Below, one piece after another: positions 56,773-64,000 of a stretch of 64,000 nucleotides of DNA. A program made the position numbers and the translations under genes. This stretch comes from Nitrosomonas sp. HPC101 (GTDB taxonomy: Bacteria; Pseudomonadota; Gammaproteobacteria; Burkholderiales; Nitrosomonadaceae). The notes below the pieces were generated by a model that was not told the DNA's origin, ran no database searches, and saw nothing but the letters and a program-made list of their open reading frames with translations. Numbering within the stretch: position 1 is the stretch's first letter; each line of letters begins with the position of its first letter. The stretch covers positions 1 to 64,000 of the forward strand of contig NZ_QRCC01000012.1 in the NCBI RefSeq assembly GCF_009833125.1, written 5' to 3'.

Positions 56773-59700
56773 TCATTTAATCTGGTTCAATATTAATGTT
56801 GCTGGAACATCGGGACTTAAAAACGCCAATTGCGCAGGGCGTATTGCGCCGTTTTCAAAACCGGCCAGATTGACTTGCAAGCGCTGCCTTACCCCAACCG
56901 TTTTGCCAAAACTGCCATAGTTTTTGCAATTTTCATATTTGTCACATTCCGCATCTGCCGTTTTATCCTCACAGTAGGTTTCCATATCTTCAGCGCTCCA
57001 TCTTGTGGACAGGCAATCGACAGCTTCCGATATTTCATTGGGCGTTAACAATCTCCGGTTGCCATCTTCTTCGGAAATTTTTTCTGGAATGCCGCCGAAT
57101 GCATCGACATCCACATAGGCGACACCGCGAACCGACTGCATGGCGCTAAGGATTTCACTCAAAAATACATCCTGACCCAGTTCACGTCGCTCGAAACTGA
57201 ACTGATCGAGCAATGCACTACGAACTTCGGTAACAACGGATTCCCATTGATAATCGGGTAAGATCGCAATACCTGCCTCGATCACGATCATTAATAACTC
57301 GCGCACGGCCAGTTGTATTTTCTGGAAGGGATCGCCAAAATCGTACAATGCCCGAAGCAGGTTTCTGAGCAAATCGGAATTCGCGTCTATGGGAACATCG
57401 TCGACGCCGGCGATGGTGACGTGGATTAACGGTAACCTACCGTCGTTCAGTTCAATCGCATAGGCTTTGCCGACGCCCGCAAAGACACGGGAGAAATCCT
57501 CGCAATCCTGAGTCGACACCAAGCGATCCAGTGCTTTAACGGCCAACGGCACATGTCGGCGCGCCTGATCGCGGGTTTCCCTGTCGGCACCGCCCGATGC
57601 GCGCAAGGGATTGATCACTTCCTTGACGCCCAACGGTTTGGTCAGTAACAGCGAAATCTGCTCCGCCCTGACATTGCCTGCGCGGCCGATACCGTTACGG
57701 TATTGGGCGCGTATATTCTCCACACCGGATGGAAGTCTTGCGCCTTCTCTGCCGTTGCCGAAAGTCACCGCCGTTTTATCGTCGTTGTCGGTCTGGGTAA
57801 CAAACGCGCGGTCATTGGCTTCCAAGCTGGCCAAGGAATCCGCCTCATGCCATTCGATATGATTCACAAAGACTTTTAATGTGCTGTCGATCCCTGAAGG
57901 TTTGGCCGCCGATACATGGGTTAACGGCTTTTGTTTGAGTTCAAACGTTTGCAAAGCCTTGGCACCATTCCCGCTGCCTAAAACCTCCAATCGGGTTTCT
58001 CCATGCGTGGCTTTGACGACGTTGCCGTAAATCGTTACGGTATCGCGCTTGAAGCAATAGGCGAGTTTTTCGGCAAATTGAACATAGGTATGAAGATTTT
58101 CATCGGGCAATTCTGTTGCTATATCGTGCGTTACCGACGCCAGTAGTGCCAATTCACTAAATCTCTCCCCCGCAACATCCTCGCGCTCACCAGACACAAT
58201 TACCCATCGACCGGCCTCCAGGCCGCTATAAAAACTATTCAGTTCAATTGTTTCTTCTTTGCCTCCGCATACCGGTTTAGTAATTGGTTCTTCAGCGAGT
58301 TCCAGTTCTTCCGGTTGAACATATACCTTGGTCGTCCTGATTTTTTGAATATCTTCCTCGCTCTGCGGATTCCACCAAGTTTGACCTTGTCTCAGTTTAA
58401 TTTTTGTTGTTTCTCCAGTGATTCCATAAGCAGATCTCGAAATATTCTGTACTGTATCAATGCTATAAACTTCTAAACCCGCGGCATCTGTTTTTTGAAT
58501 AGCGATGTAGTCACCGGGAGACACTTCCTTGTAAATTCGATCCAGATAGAGAGTATCCCCCCCCTCATTGATTGAATCTTTATCAGCACCTAGATCAACC
58601 TTCCACTCCGGCCAAGGCTGAGGTTTAAGATTTCCTGCTTTAGGATTGCTTTGCAGATGTCCTTCACCACCGGGTATCAATGCTGGTTCATATTGAGGTT
58701 CTTTAGGCGCATTGTGTCCAAACAAGGACGCCGTTGCTCTAAAAGCATAAACCTTGATTTTTTTGTCGGTCAATTTGACCCGGGCCGTTGCCGTAGCCAA
58801 ACGATCCTTAAGTACGGGAGAGAAAGCACCCAGAACGGAATAGCCTGCTTGCGCTACCGACTCTCTGGGGATATTGGAAACAACACCATGAAAGATAGCG
58901 TTAGAAAAAGCGTCCGCACTTTTTGAAGTAGCATTGCTTCGCAAGGCAAATTGTTCTGCCAGGCTATGACCCTGGCTTTTCTTTAACTGATATTTATTTG
59001 CTGGTTGTATGGAGGCCGGTATAACTAATTGATCAATAATTTTATTGAAAAAAATATTGATCGGAAATACAGCAAACCCGGTAAGCGGTTGTTTGATAAA
59101 AGTCACCAGCGTACGGTCTGATTTATTCTCAAGCAAAACTTCCTTAATATGTTTGAAATTGAGAATTTTGTCTTTATCACCTTCTTTTTCACCAAAATCT
59201 ATCAATAAAGCATCATTTTTCTTTAAATCGGTACTAAGCCCTTTTAAGTAAATTTTGGAATCCGTTCCAGATGTGCCTTCAATAGTTGCCTTGGTCTGCG
59301 CCTGCGTCACCCTCGGCTTCAAATTATTCCACTGCGCCCTCGCCTTCAGATCCTCGCTGGTCTCGAATGGCTGTGGCAATTCACCGGGTCCGGGAATGCT
59401 TTGCGCGCGGCTTCCTGCCGGGATCACCACCTCTTCCTGGGTATTGGCATCGATGGTATAGGCGAGAAACACACTGGCCGCCACGCCAGGCCGTGGCCTG
59501 TAACCGACCAGTCTGGCTAGTTCCACGATGGAACGACGTTCGGCTGCGGTCCGCAGATAGCCTTCATTGGCGATGCGCTCCTGATAAAAGGTCAGGACAT
59601 CGGCCACCGTTGCCCAGGCATCTAAGAAAGCAAGAGAAGGATCGGCTGTGTCCCGGGTCGTTAACCCCGTTAACGGATAAAACTTGCGGGTATTTCCTTC

Positions 59701-59910
59701 GACATCCTGTTTTTCCAGATAAAATCCGGTCAAACGCGCCGTCATGGTTTCCAGAAAACTGGCATGCGTGCCGATCCGATAACCGATTTGCGATAAGCCT
59801 GGGCGGTTGTAGGTAGGCAAAGGCGTGACAATTTCAATCCCTTCGCAGCAACCGCAAGCTGCTTGATCAACAGCTGCGGGATAACAGCAATCACAGCAAT
59901 TCGTTTTCAT
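56773..59910 (-). CDS. Giant J-like baseplate assembly protein 2
   Basis: 1045 residues. Opens with seven cysteines in 22 residues (NCCDCCYP...ACGCC), then the baseplate-J core (TADPSLAFLDAWATVADVLTFYQERIANEGYLRTA), and a C-terminal J segment (VTFGNGREGARLPSGVENIRAQYRNGIG; VSTQDCEDFSRVFAGVGKAYAIE). The middle (about 58300-59270) is more AT-rich than the ends and holds unfamiliar sequence, perhaps an inserted domain. Corresponds to Afp11/12-class wedge proteins. Overlaps the previous gene by 4 bases. Confidence 0.84.
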   Translation of the reverse strand: MKTNCCDCCYPAAVDQAACGCCEGIEIVTPLPTYNRPGLSQIGYRIGTHASFLETMTARLTGFYLEKQDVEGNTRKFYPLTGLTTRDTADPSLAFLDAWATVADVLTFYQERIANEGYLRTAAERRSIVELARLVGYRPRPGVAASVFLAYTIDANTQEEVVIPAGSRAQSIPGPGELPQPFETSEDLKARAQWNNLKPRVTQAQTKATIEGTSGTDSKIYLKGLSTDLKKNDALLIDFGEKEGDKDKILNFKHIKEVLLENKSDRTLVTFIKQPLTGFAVFPINIFFNKIIDQLVIPASIQPANKYQLKKSQGHSLAEQFALRSNATSKSADAFSNAIFHGVVSNIPRESVAQAGYSVLGAFSPVLKDRLATATARVKLTDKKIKVYAFRATASLFGHNAPKEPQYEPALIPGGEGHLQSNPKAGNLKPQPWPEWKVDLGADKDSINEGGDTLYLDRIYKEVSPGDYIAIQKTDAAGLEVYSIDTVQNISRSAYGITGETTKIKLRQGQTWWNPQSEEDIQKIRTTKVYVQPEELELAEEPITKPVCGGKEETIELNSFYSGLEAGRWVIVSGEREDVAGERFSELALLASVTHDIATELPDENLHTYVQFAEKLAYCFKRDTVTIYGNVVKATHGETRLEVLGSGNGAKALQTFELKQKPLTHVSAAKPSGIDSTLKVFVNHIEWHEADSLASLEANDRAFVTQTDNDDKTAVTFGNGREGARLPSGVENIRAQYRNGIGRAGNVRAEQISLLLTKPLGVKEVINPLRASGGADRETRDQARRHVPLAVKALDRLVSTQDCEDFSRVFAGVGKAYAIELNDGRLPLIHVTIAGVDDVPIDANSDLLRNLLRALYDFGDPFQKIQLAVRELLMIVIEAGIAILPDYQWESVVTEVRSALLDQFSFERRELGQDVFLSEILSAMQSVRGVAYVDVDAFGGIPEKISEEDGNRRLLTPNEISEAVDCLSTRWSAEDMETYCEDKTADAECDKYENCKNYGSFGKTVGVRQRLQVNLAGFENGAIRPAQLAFLSPDVPATLILNQIK

Positions 59911-62519
59911 CTTCCACCTCGCATGTCCAGGGTCAGTTTTCCGTTTTCGGGAAAGCTGGGGTCGTTATCCAGACGGGCGATTTCAAAAGGCCCCAAGGGC
60001 AACAGACCGGTTTCTATTTCGTTGTTTGCCGGCTCGCCGAAACGCTGCAGCCTGGTCACCTCGACGCTTTCTATGCCTTGAACCGATTGCGCCACCGCGA
60101 CGATTTTGCTCAGATAGACATCATCGCCAAAGGTCAGCTGATCGGGATGGAAAAGGCCCAGTTTGCCGTTAGTTGATCTTTTATTACTGAAGACATTCAG
60201 CAATTCCGCCTTCACATGCCCTCTCAAATAATTTGACTGGACGCAAATTGCCAGTTCGATATCCAGCGGCACCCGGTGTGCGGACTTGACAACGAGGTCA
60301 TGGCCAATGCGGCGATAGCGATGCAGCCGGCAGGTGATTTCATCAAGCAAGGCCTGGTCCGCCTCCTCCCGGCCAAAGGGATCGACGGCGACCCAGACTT
60401 CGTACCAGCTCCCGTTCCAGCGTAATCTGGCGATAGCGTTCTGGACTTTGGTTTTAAATTCGCGCAGCACGATGGCGGCATAGTCATCGGCAATGACAGC
60501 CCGCTGCAGTTCTTTACGAAAGGCGTGCGGCGCAAACAGTTTGACTTCGGAAATGGGTTCCCTCTCTGCTCCGCCTTGCGCCGGCATGGGGTTGCGGACA
60601 TTGATAATTCCGTCCTGTGGGTTGTTTGTAAAAACCACGTGTGCGATCGATTCGGCGCCGACATTACCCGCCACGCCGTTACCGATGCGGTATTCGGCAT
60701 GAAACTTCATACCGGCAGCGAGTTTTCTGCCCAGCTCCCCGTTGCCGAAACGCAAATGGGCACGCCCTTCCTCATCGAATTCTGCAATAAAATGTACGTC
60801 ATCCGCCTGGCTGACCAGCAAATCTACTTGCGGCAGCCAGTTCAGTTGTTGCATATTTTCGTCCTGACTGGTTAACCGAATCGCTGGCACAGCATTATGA
60901 ACGTCTTGTTCAAGCGATTGCGCTGCCGGTTTATCGCTGATAACAGCTTCGCTGATTGTTAAAGGGAAAAATTTTAAGGCCGGGTTGTAGCGCCCGGCAC
61001 TGCTTACTGCCTCAGCTAAAACACCTTCGCCTTTGCAGCACTCGCTGGAATCTCCTGCCGGTACGTCGTCCAAATTCTCATCCACCGTGTGACCATGATC
61101 GACCAGGATGACATTGCCGCAGGCAATACTGACGTCCTGAATGATCTTGCAATCCGGCGGCGGCCCCAGTACGGAAAGGCACAACGGGAATGGCAACGCA
61201 TCCTCTTCACTCCAGTTGATATGCGTAACAGGCTGATCGGTCAACGGATCGACATCGCCGCTTACGTCTGTCAAGCGCACCGCATGCCGGTGTCTGGGAT
61301 TAGCGTCTTGAGGATTCCCGGTTTCAGGACCAATGACTTCTTCAAAAAGCAACACATCGCCCGGCCTGAGGCGCAGCTTCACCGAAGACACGGTAGAATC
61401 TCGTTCTCTGGTTGAGGCAGTGATTTCCGGCTGTTCCGCATGTTTCCCGGGTGGACACTCCGAATCCTGGCCGGATGCCTCGGGCGGAACCCATTCGCCT
61501 AGCAAGGTCGCGCTGGTTGCTCCTTTGGGAATGCAGCATAGCTGATCCCCCCAGGTATAAAATGCGATTCGGTTGTGATCCTTATAAAACCGAATATCCT
61601 TGTCAGCAATGGGTTCGAAAACTTCATAACGGGATGCGGGCAACTGCCGCAGTTCCTGCTCAGTGATTAAGGTGCCTTGCGCAAATCGGACACCGTCAAG
61701 CCGGGTGATAAAGTATATGTCACTCGCCATAATCCCCGACAAGTCGTTGGCTACTTCTACGCACAACCAGGCACGGGCGTTACAGCCTTCATGCATCCGA
61801 TAATCGACCAGGCGCGCATGGCGGCGTACCGAAATCCGCTGCCGCGCCGTATCGAGGTAGGCTTCGGTGGCTACTGCGTCCTGATAGTAACTGAGGTGAT
61901 CGCCGGCATAGGCCAGAACCTCGACCAGCGCAATGCCGATGTCGGGGATATGCCTTTCTTTCCAGTCCGGCATGGTCAGGGCCAGACGGTCCAGAATCAG
62001 CTGCCTGAAGCTGGCATAATCCTTGGCGAGATAATTGATATCGGGTTCTGTTGCGGGCTCTACGGGACAGGCAACCTGAGCTTTACAGTCCAGCTCATTG
62101 GGGCAATCTATTTTGAAATTGAATTCAATCCGGTCGTAACGCGGGTCAAACCTGGAATGCGGCTGCCAATGGCCTTGTTCATCCTGCTCGACCACCCGCA
62201 AGGTATAGGTGGAAAAATCCCCGGCCTTGTCGACGATGACTTCCATGAAATCATCGAATTCAATCCGTCTGGTCTTATGAATTTCGACACTGATCACACG
62301 GATATCCCTTACCCGCCGTCCGCCCTCGATTCGTATATTGATCTCCGTCAAATCATCCGGCGTCTTGCCCAAAAAATAAACCCGTAGATACCGCTGATCA
62401 TCCAGTCCGGGTTGAGTCTCGAAAAGATGTCCCACTTCCAGATAATCGAGGCCGCTAAGTGCTTCCTGCTGCTGTACGCTTTCCCGACGGAGTCCACTGT
62501 TGCAAATGAGACTTTTCAT
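59907..62519 (-). CDS. Giant J-like baseplate assembly protein 1
   Basis: 870 residues from the ATG overlapping gp25 (ATGA). The baseplate-J core is IPDIGIALVEVLAYAGDHLSYYQDAVATEAYL, followed by DTARQRISVRRHARLVDYRMHEG, later LRFGNGELGRKLAAGMKFHAEYRIGNGVAGN and the C-terminal RLHRYRRIGHDLVVKSAHRVPLDIELAI. It is a paralogue of the next gene; paired J-like proteins are usual in eCIS wedges (Afp11/12). The frame is open to 62654 within gp25 but the start is fixed by the overlap. Confidence 0.87.
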   Translation of the reverse strand: MKSLICNSGLRRESVQQQEALSGLDYLEVGHLFETQPGLDDQRYLRVYFLGKTPDDLTEINIRIEGGRRVRDIRVISVEIHKTRRIEFDDFMEVIVDKAGDFSTYTLRVVEQDEQGHWQPHSRFDPRYDRIEFNFKIDCPNELDCKAQVACPVEPATEPDINYLAKDYASFRQLILDRLALTMPDWKERHIPDIGIALVEVLAYAGDHLSYYQDAVATEAYLDTARQRISVRRHARLVDYRMHEGCNARAWLCVEVANDLSGIMASDIYFITRLDGVRFAQGTLITEQELRQLPASRYEVFEPIADKDIRFYKDHNRIAFYTWGDQLCCIPKGATSATLLGEWVPPEASGQDSECPPGKHAEQPEITASTRERDSTVSSVKLRLRPGDVLLFEEVIGPETGNPQDANPRHRHAVRLTDVSGDVDPLTDQPVTHINWSEEDALPFPLCLSVLGPPPDCKIIQDVSIACGNVILVDHGHTVDENLDDVPAGDSSECCKGEGVLAEAVSSAGRYNPALKFFPLTISEAVISDKPAAQSLEQDVHNAVPAIRLTSQDENMQQLNWLPQVDLLVSQADDVHFIAEFDEEGRAHLRFGNGELGRKLAAGMKFHAEYRIGNGVAGNVGAESIAHVVFTNNPQDGIINVRNPMPAQGGAEREPISEVKLFAPHAFRKELQRAVIADDYAAIVLREFKTKVQNAIARLRWNGSWYEVWVAVDPFGREEADQALLDEITCRLHRYRRIGHDLVVKSAHRVPLDIELAICVQSNYLRGHVKAELLNVFSNKRSTNGKLGLFHPDQLTFGDDVYLSKIVAVAQSVQGIESVEVTRLQRFGEPANNEIETGLLPLGPFEIARLDNDPSFPENGKLTLDMRGGR

Positions 62520-62881
62520 GTCGAGGTACTCCGGGTAAATGTCGTTGCCGTAATCTCGCCGGTTCGGCGCACCTTGTACGTCAACTCGACGCGCAGACTG
62601 GCATCTTCGCTGCTGACCAATAACGCCTGAATCTCGATCAGGTCGCCCAGCCACTGTTGTAAACCTGATTGAATGGTAAATTGCAGCGTCGCCGCCAGTT
62701 CCGGGCTGTTCGGCGCGAAAATCAATTGCAGTATGCCGCTGCCGAAATCCGGCCGGTTGACACGTTCGCCGTTGTTGGTGAATAAAAACTGCTCGATCAT
62801 GTCCCTGATATGATCGTTATCGTCCGTCAATGTGGTGCGTCCGCGATTGTCGAAATGGAACGGAAAGTCGATATTCAACAT
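62516..62881 (-). CDS. gp25/GPW-like baseplate wedge protein
   Basis: 121 residues. IDFPFHFDNRGRTTLTDDND, then RDMIEQFLFTNNGERVNRPDFGSGI is the gp25-like signature (the E-P-E-G-like turn NRPDFGSG and L/F-Tx-x-GER). Afp9/T4 gp25 homologue that starts baseplate wedge and sheath assembly. It lies between the small tip candidate and J-like protein 1 with 4-base overlap downstream. Confidence 0.9.
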   Translation of the reverse strand: MLNIDFPFHFDNRGRTTLTDDNDHIRDMIEQFLFTNNGERVNRPDFGSGILQLIFAPNSPELAATLQFTIQSGLQQWLGDLIEIQALLVSSEDASLRVELTYKVRRTGEITATTFTRSTST

Positions 62882-62891
62882 ACCCTACTCC

Positions 62892-63215
62892 TTATAATGC
62901 GCTGATCCGAGGCTGGGTGGCGATAATCAACAATGGCGTACCGGTCGGTGCGCAGATGGCCTGGCTGCTCTGCACCAGCAGCGGTTGACCGTTGGAGAAC
63001 ACGCGCGTGGTGCCGCTAAGCCACTGCGCCGTCACACACGGGCCGTTTGCTGCCGGTGGCGGAGGTAAAGTACAGCCGGCAACCACGTAGGGCGTGGTTA
63101 TCAGCACCGTCGGCTGGCTGCTGACGGTCACCCGCGGATTCGGCACGGTGGGCATCGCCTGGCCGGCATGCAAACACATCACTTGAGCGCCGACATGAAC
63201 GAGAAATCCAGGCAT
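62892..63215 (-). CDS. Small PAAR-like or tip-candidate protein
   Basis: 107 residues. Small beta-rich protein MPGFLVHVGAQVMCLHAGQA, with HAG followed by repeated short strands and Pro/Cys turns (VAGCTLPPPPAANGPCVTAQ). No PAAR repeat was matched with certainty; the size, Cys/His and position between the spike and gp25 suggest the conical tip (Afp10-like). DUF4280-like is another possibility. Confidence 0.6.
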   Translation of the reverse strand: MPGFLVHVGAQVMCLHAGQAMPTVPNPRVTVSSQPTVLITTPYVVAGCTLPPPPAANGPCVTAQWLSGTTRVFSNGQPLLVQSSQAICAPTGTPLLIIATQPRISAL

Positions 63216-63224
63216 GCTTATCTC

Positions 63225-63767
63225 CTAAATAATGACCAGAGCGCCGTTGTTGATCGTGATGGTAGGGCCGACCATGTTGATGGTGGCGCCCTTGCCGTTG
63301 GAAATAAAAATCCCCGCATCGTTGACTACGATGGACGCGCCTGTCGTACTGCGCAGAATGATGCCCCCGGTTGTCGGCGCCGGTGGCATGACCGGCGGCG
63401 GCACGGACGGCGGCAAATCGCTGATGATGACGGCCTGTTGCAAGGTGGACTGAAATACGAAACTCGGGGCGGCCGGATTGCCCGCCGTTACGGCCAGGGG
63501 CATCTCGGCAACCGAGCCATACCAGCAGCCGCTCCAGATCGGATAATCGGGATCGCCCTGCTCGAACTCGACCCAGACGCCGGCGCCGATTTGCGGCAGC
63601 ACATAAGCGCCCATTTGTTTTCCCGAGCTTGGGAAGCAGGGCATTGCCCACGACGTTGGCACCAGCCCTGCCACATCGGGAACTTGCACCTGCAGACGCC
63701 CTATTTGCAAAGGATCGACATTGTTCAATACCGTGCCCCGGTATTTTCCGTAGTAAGGCTGGCTCAT
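63225..63767 (-). CDS. gpV-like baseplate spike protein
   Basis: 180 residues. OB-like N-terminal domain (YYGKYRGTVLNNVDPLQIGRLQVQVPD; GVWVEFEQGDPDYPIWSGCWYG) typical of gpV/VgrG hub-spikes, a proline linker (PPSVPPPVMPPAPTTGG), then short strands IVVNDAGIFISNGKGATINM forming a beta-helix spike. Overlaps the gpD-like gene by 4 bases. Confidence 0.88.
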   Translation of the reverse strand: MSQPYYGKYRGTVLNNVDPLQIGRLQVQVPDVAGLVPTSWAMPCFPSSGKQMGAYVLPQIGAGVWVEFEQGDPDYPIWSGCWYGSVAEMPLAVTAGNPAAPSFVFQSTLQQAVIISDLPPSVPPPVMPPAPTTGGIILRSTTGASIVVNDAGIFISNGKGATINMVGPTITINNGALVII

Positions 63768-64000
63768 ACAGGCACCCTCGGCGTAATGGATACCAGGCCG
63801 TTGCGTGTCAAGGTAAAGCTTTGCTTGAACTCGCCTTGTTTCAGCGTACTGGTCACTTTTTTGACAAAATACAGCCCATTGTAGGCCATGCCTACACCCC
63901 TGACGCCCACCAACTGCCGCGCCTTCAAAATTCGGCCGTAGCGCACCACATCTAGAGAGCCCTCGCCTTCCACCGCGTCGGCGGAACGAGAAGCCTCGGC
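63764..64000 (-). CDS. gpD/VgrG-like hub protein (3' end only)
   Basis: Partial: the coding frame runs off the right edge; 78 codons are visible before the stop near 63764. The end ARQLVGVRGVGMAYNGLYFV and STLKQGEFKQSFTLTRNGL is characteristic of phage late control D / Pvc8-Afp8 N-terminal-domain proteins, which form the trimeric hub below the tube. Order D-V-tip-gp25-J-J-I supports it. Confidence 0.82.
   Translation of the reverse strand, partial: AEASRSADAVEGEGSLDVVRYGRILKARQLVGVRGVGMAYNGLYFVKKVTSTLKQGEFKQSFTLTRNGLVSITPRVPV

Noticed and set aside
61677..62387. 236-codon frame opposite J-like protein 1
   Set aside because: Same reason: shadow of a supported gene.

Overview
The window is chromosomal DNA of an ammonia-oxidising betaproteobacterium, most probably Nitrosomonas. 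That assignment is inferred from the left edge, where the 3' end of an AmoD-like gene is followed by copC and copD, the order known downstream of amoCAB in this genus. Betaproteobacterial housekeeping clusters fill much of the rest. No tRNA, rRNA, CRISPR array or insertion-sequence transposase was found.

Layout. 1-3590: tail of the ammonia-monooxygenase/copper operon (amoD end, copC, a copD-cytochrome c fusion, a His/Asp-rich periplasmic protein), closed by a strong intrinsic terminator. 3711-8602: an ABC-type protein with a ruined ATPase site, then yciB, mutY, a 5-formyl-THF cyclo-ligase and ubiX. 8780-14370 (minus strand): lptC-lptA-lptB-rpoN-hpf-ptsN-hprK, joining lipopolysaccharide transport, sigma-54 and the nitrogen-PTS. 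14564-22159: nadA, a nuclease-fold protein, clsB, a frameshifted pcnB, folK, a deoxynucleoside kinase, panB and panC, many with overlapping ends. 22182-30490: glycogen phosphorylase, orn, an M48 protease, phhB, rsgA, a YggT protein, proC and two small membrane proteins. 30842-34938: rpmH-rnpA-yidD-yidC-mnmE.

35099-42925 is a defence island: a type I restriction-modification operon (hsdM-hsdS-hsdR) with a 509-residue reverse transcriptase gene built in between hsdS and hsdR. The RT start codon overlaps the hsdS stop and hsdR begins 12 bases after the RT, so it is an operon member rather than a passenger. Its base composition is lower in GC than hsdM and hsdR. This is the most interesting locus in the window.

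43061-53062 returns to metabolism: GH13 and GH63 glycosidases, O-acetylhomoserine sulfhydrylase, NnrS, EpsC-type serine acetyltransferase, glucokinase and a DUF4126 membrane protein. Glucokinase, the two glycosidases and glycogen phosphorylase suggest turnover of stored or compatible-solute glucosides. 53144-64000 (minus strand, running off the right edge) is the baseplate half of a contractile injection system: VgrG/gpD-like (partial), gpV-like spike, small candidate tip, gp25, two giant J-like baseplate proteins, a gpI-like protein and a DUF6519-type protein. Sheath, tube and ATPase genes should lie beyond the window.

Two copies of a roughly 125-130 bp imperfect palindromic repeat (5444-5567 and 27991-28122) are dispersed; the second supplies the stop codon and last residues of rsgA.
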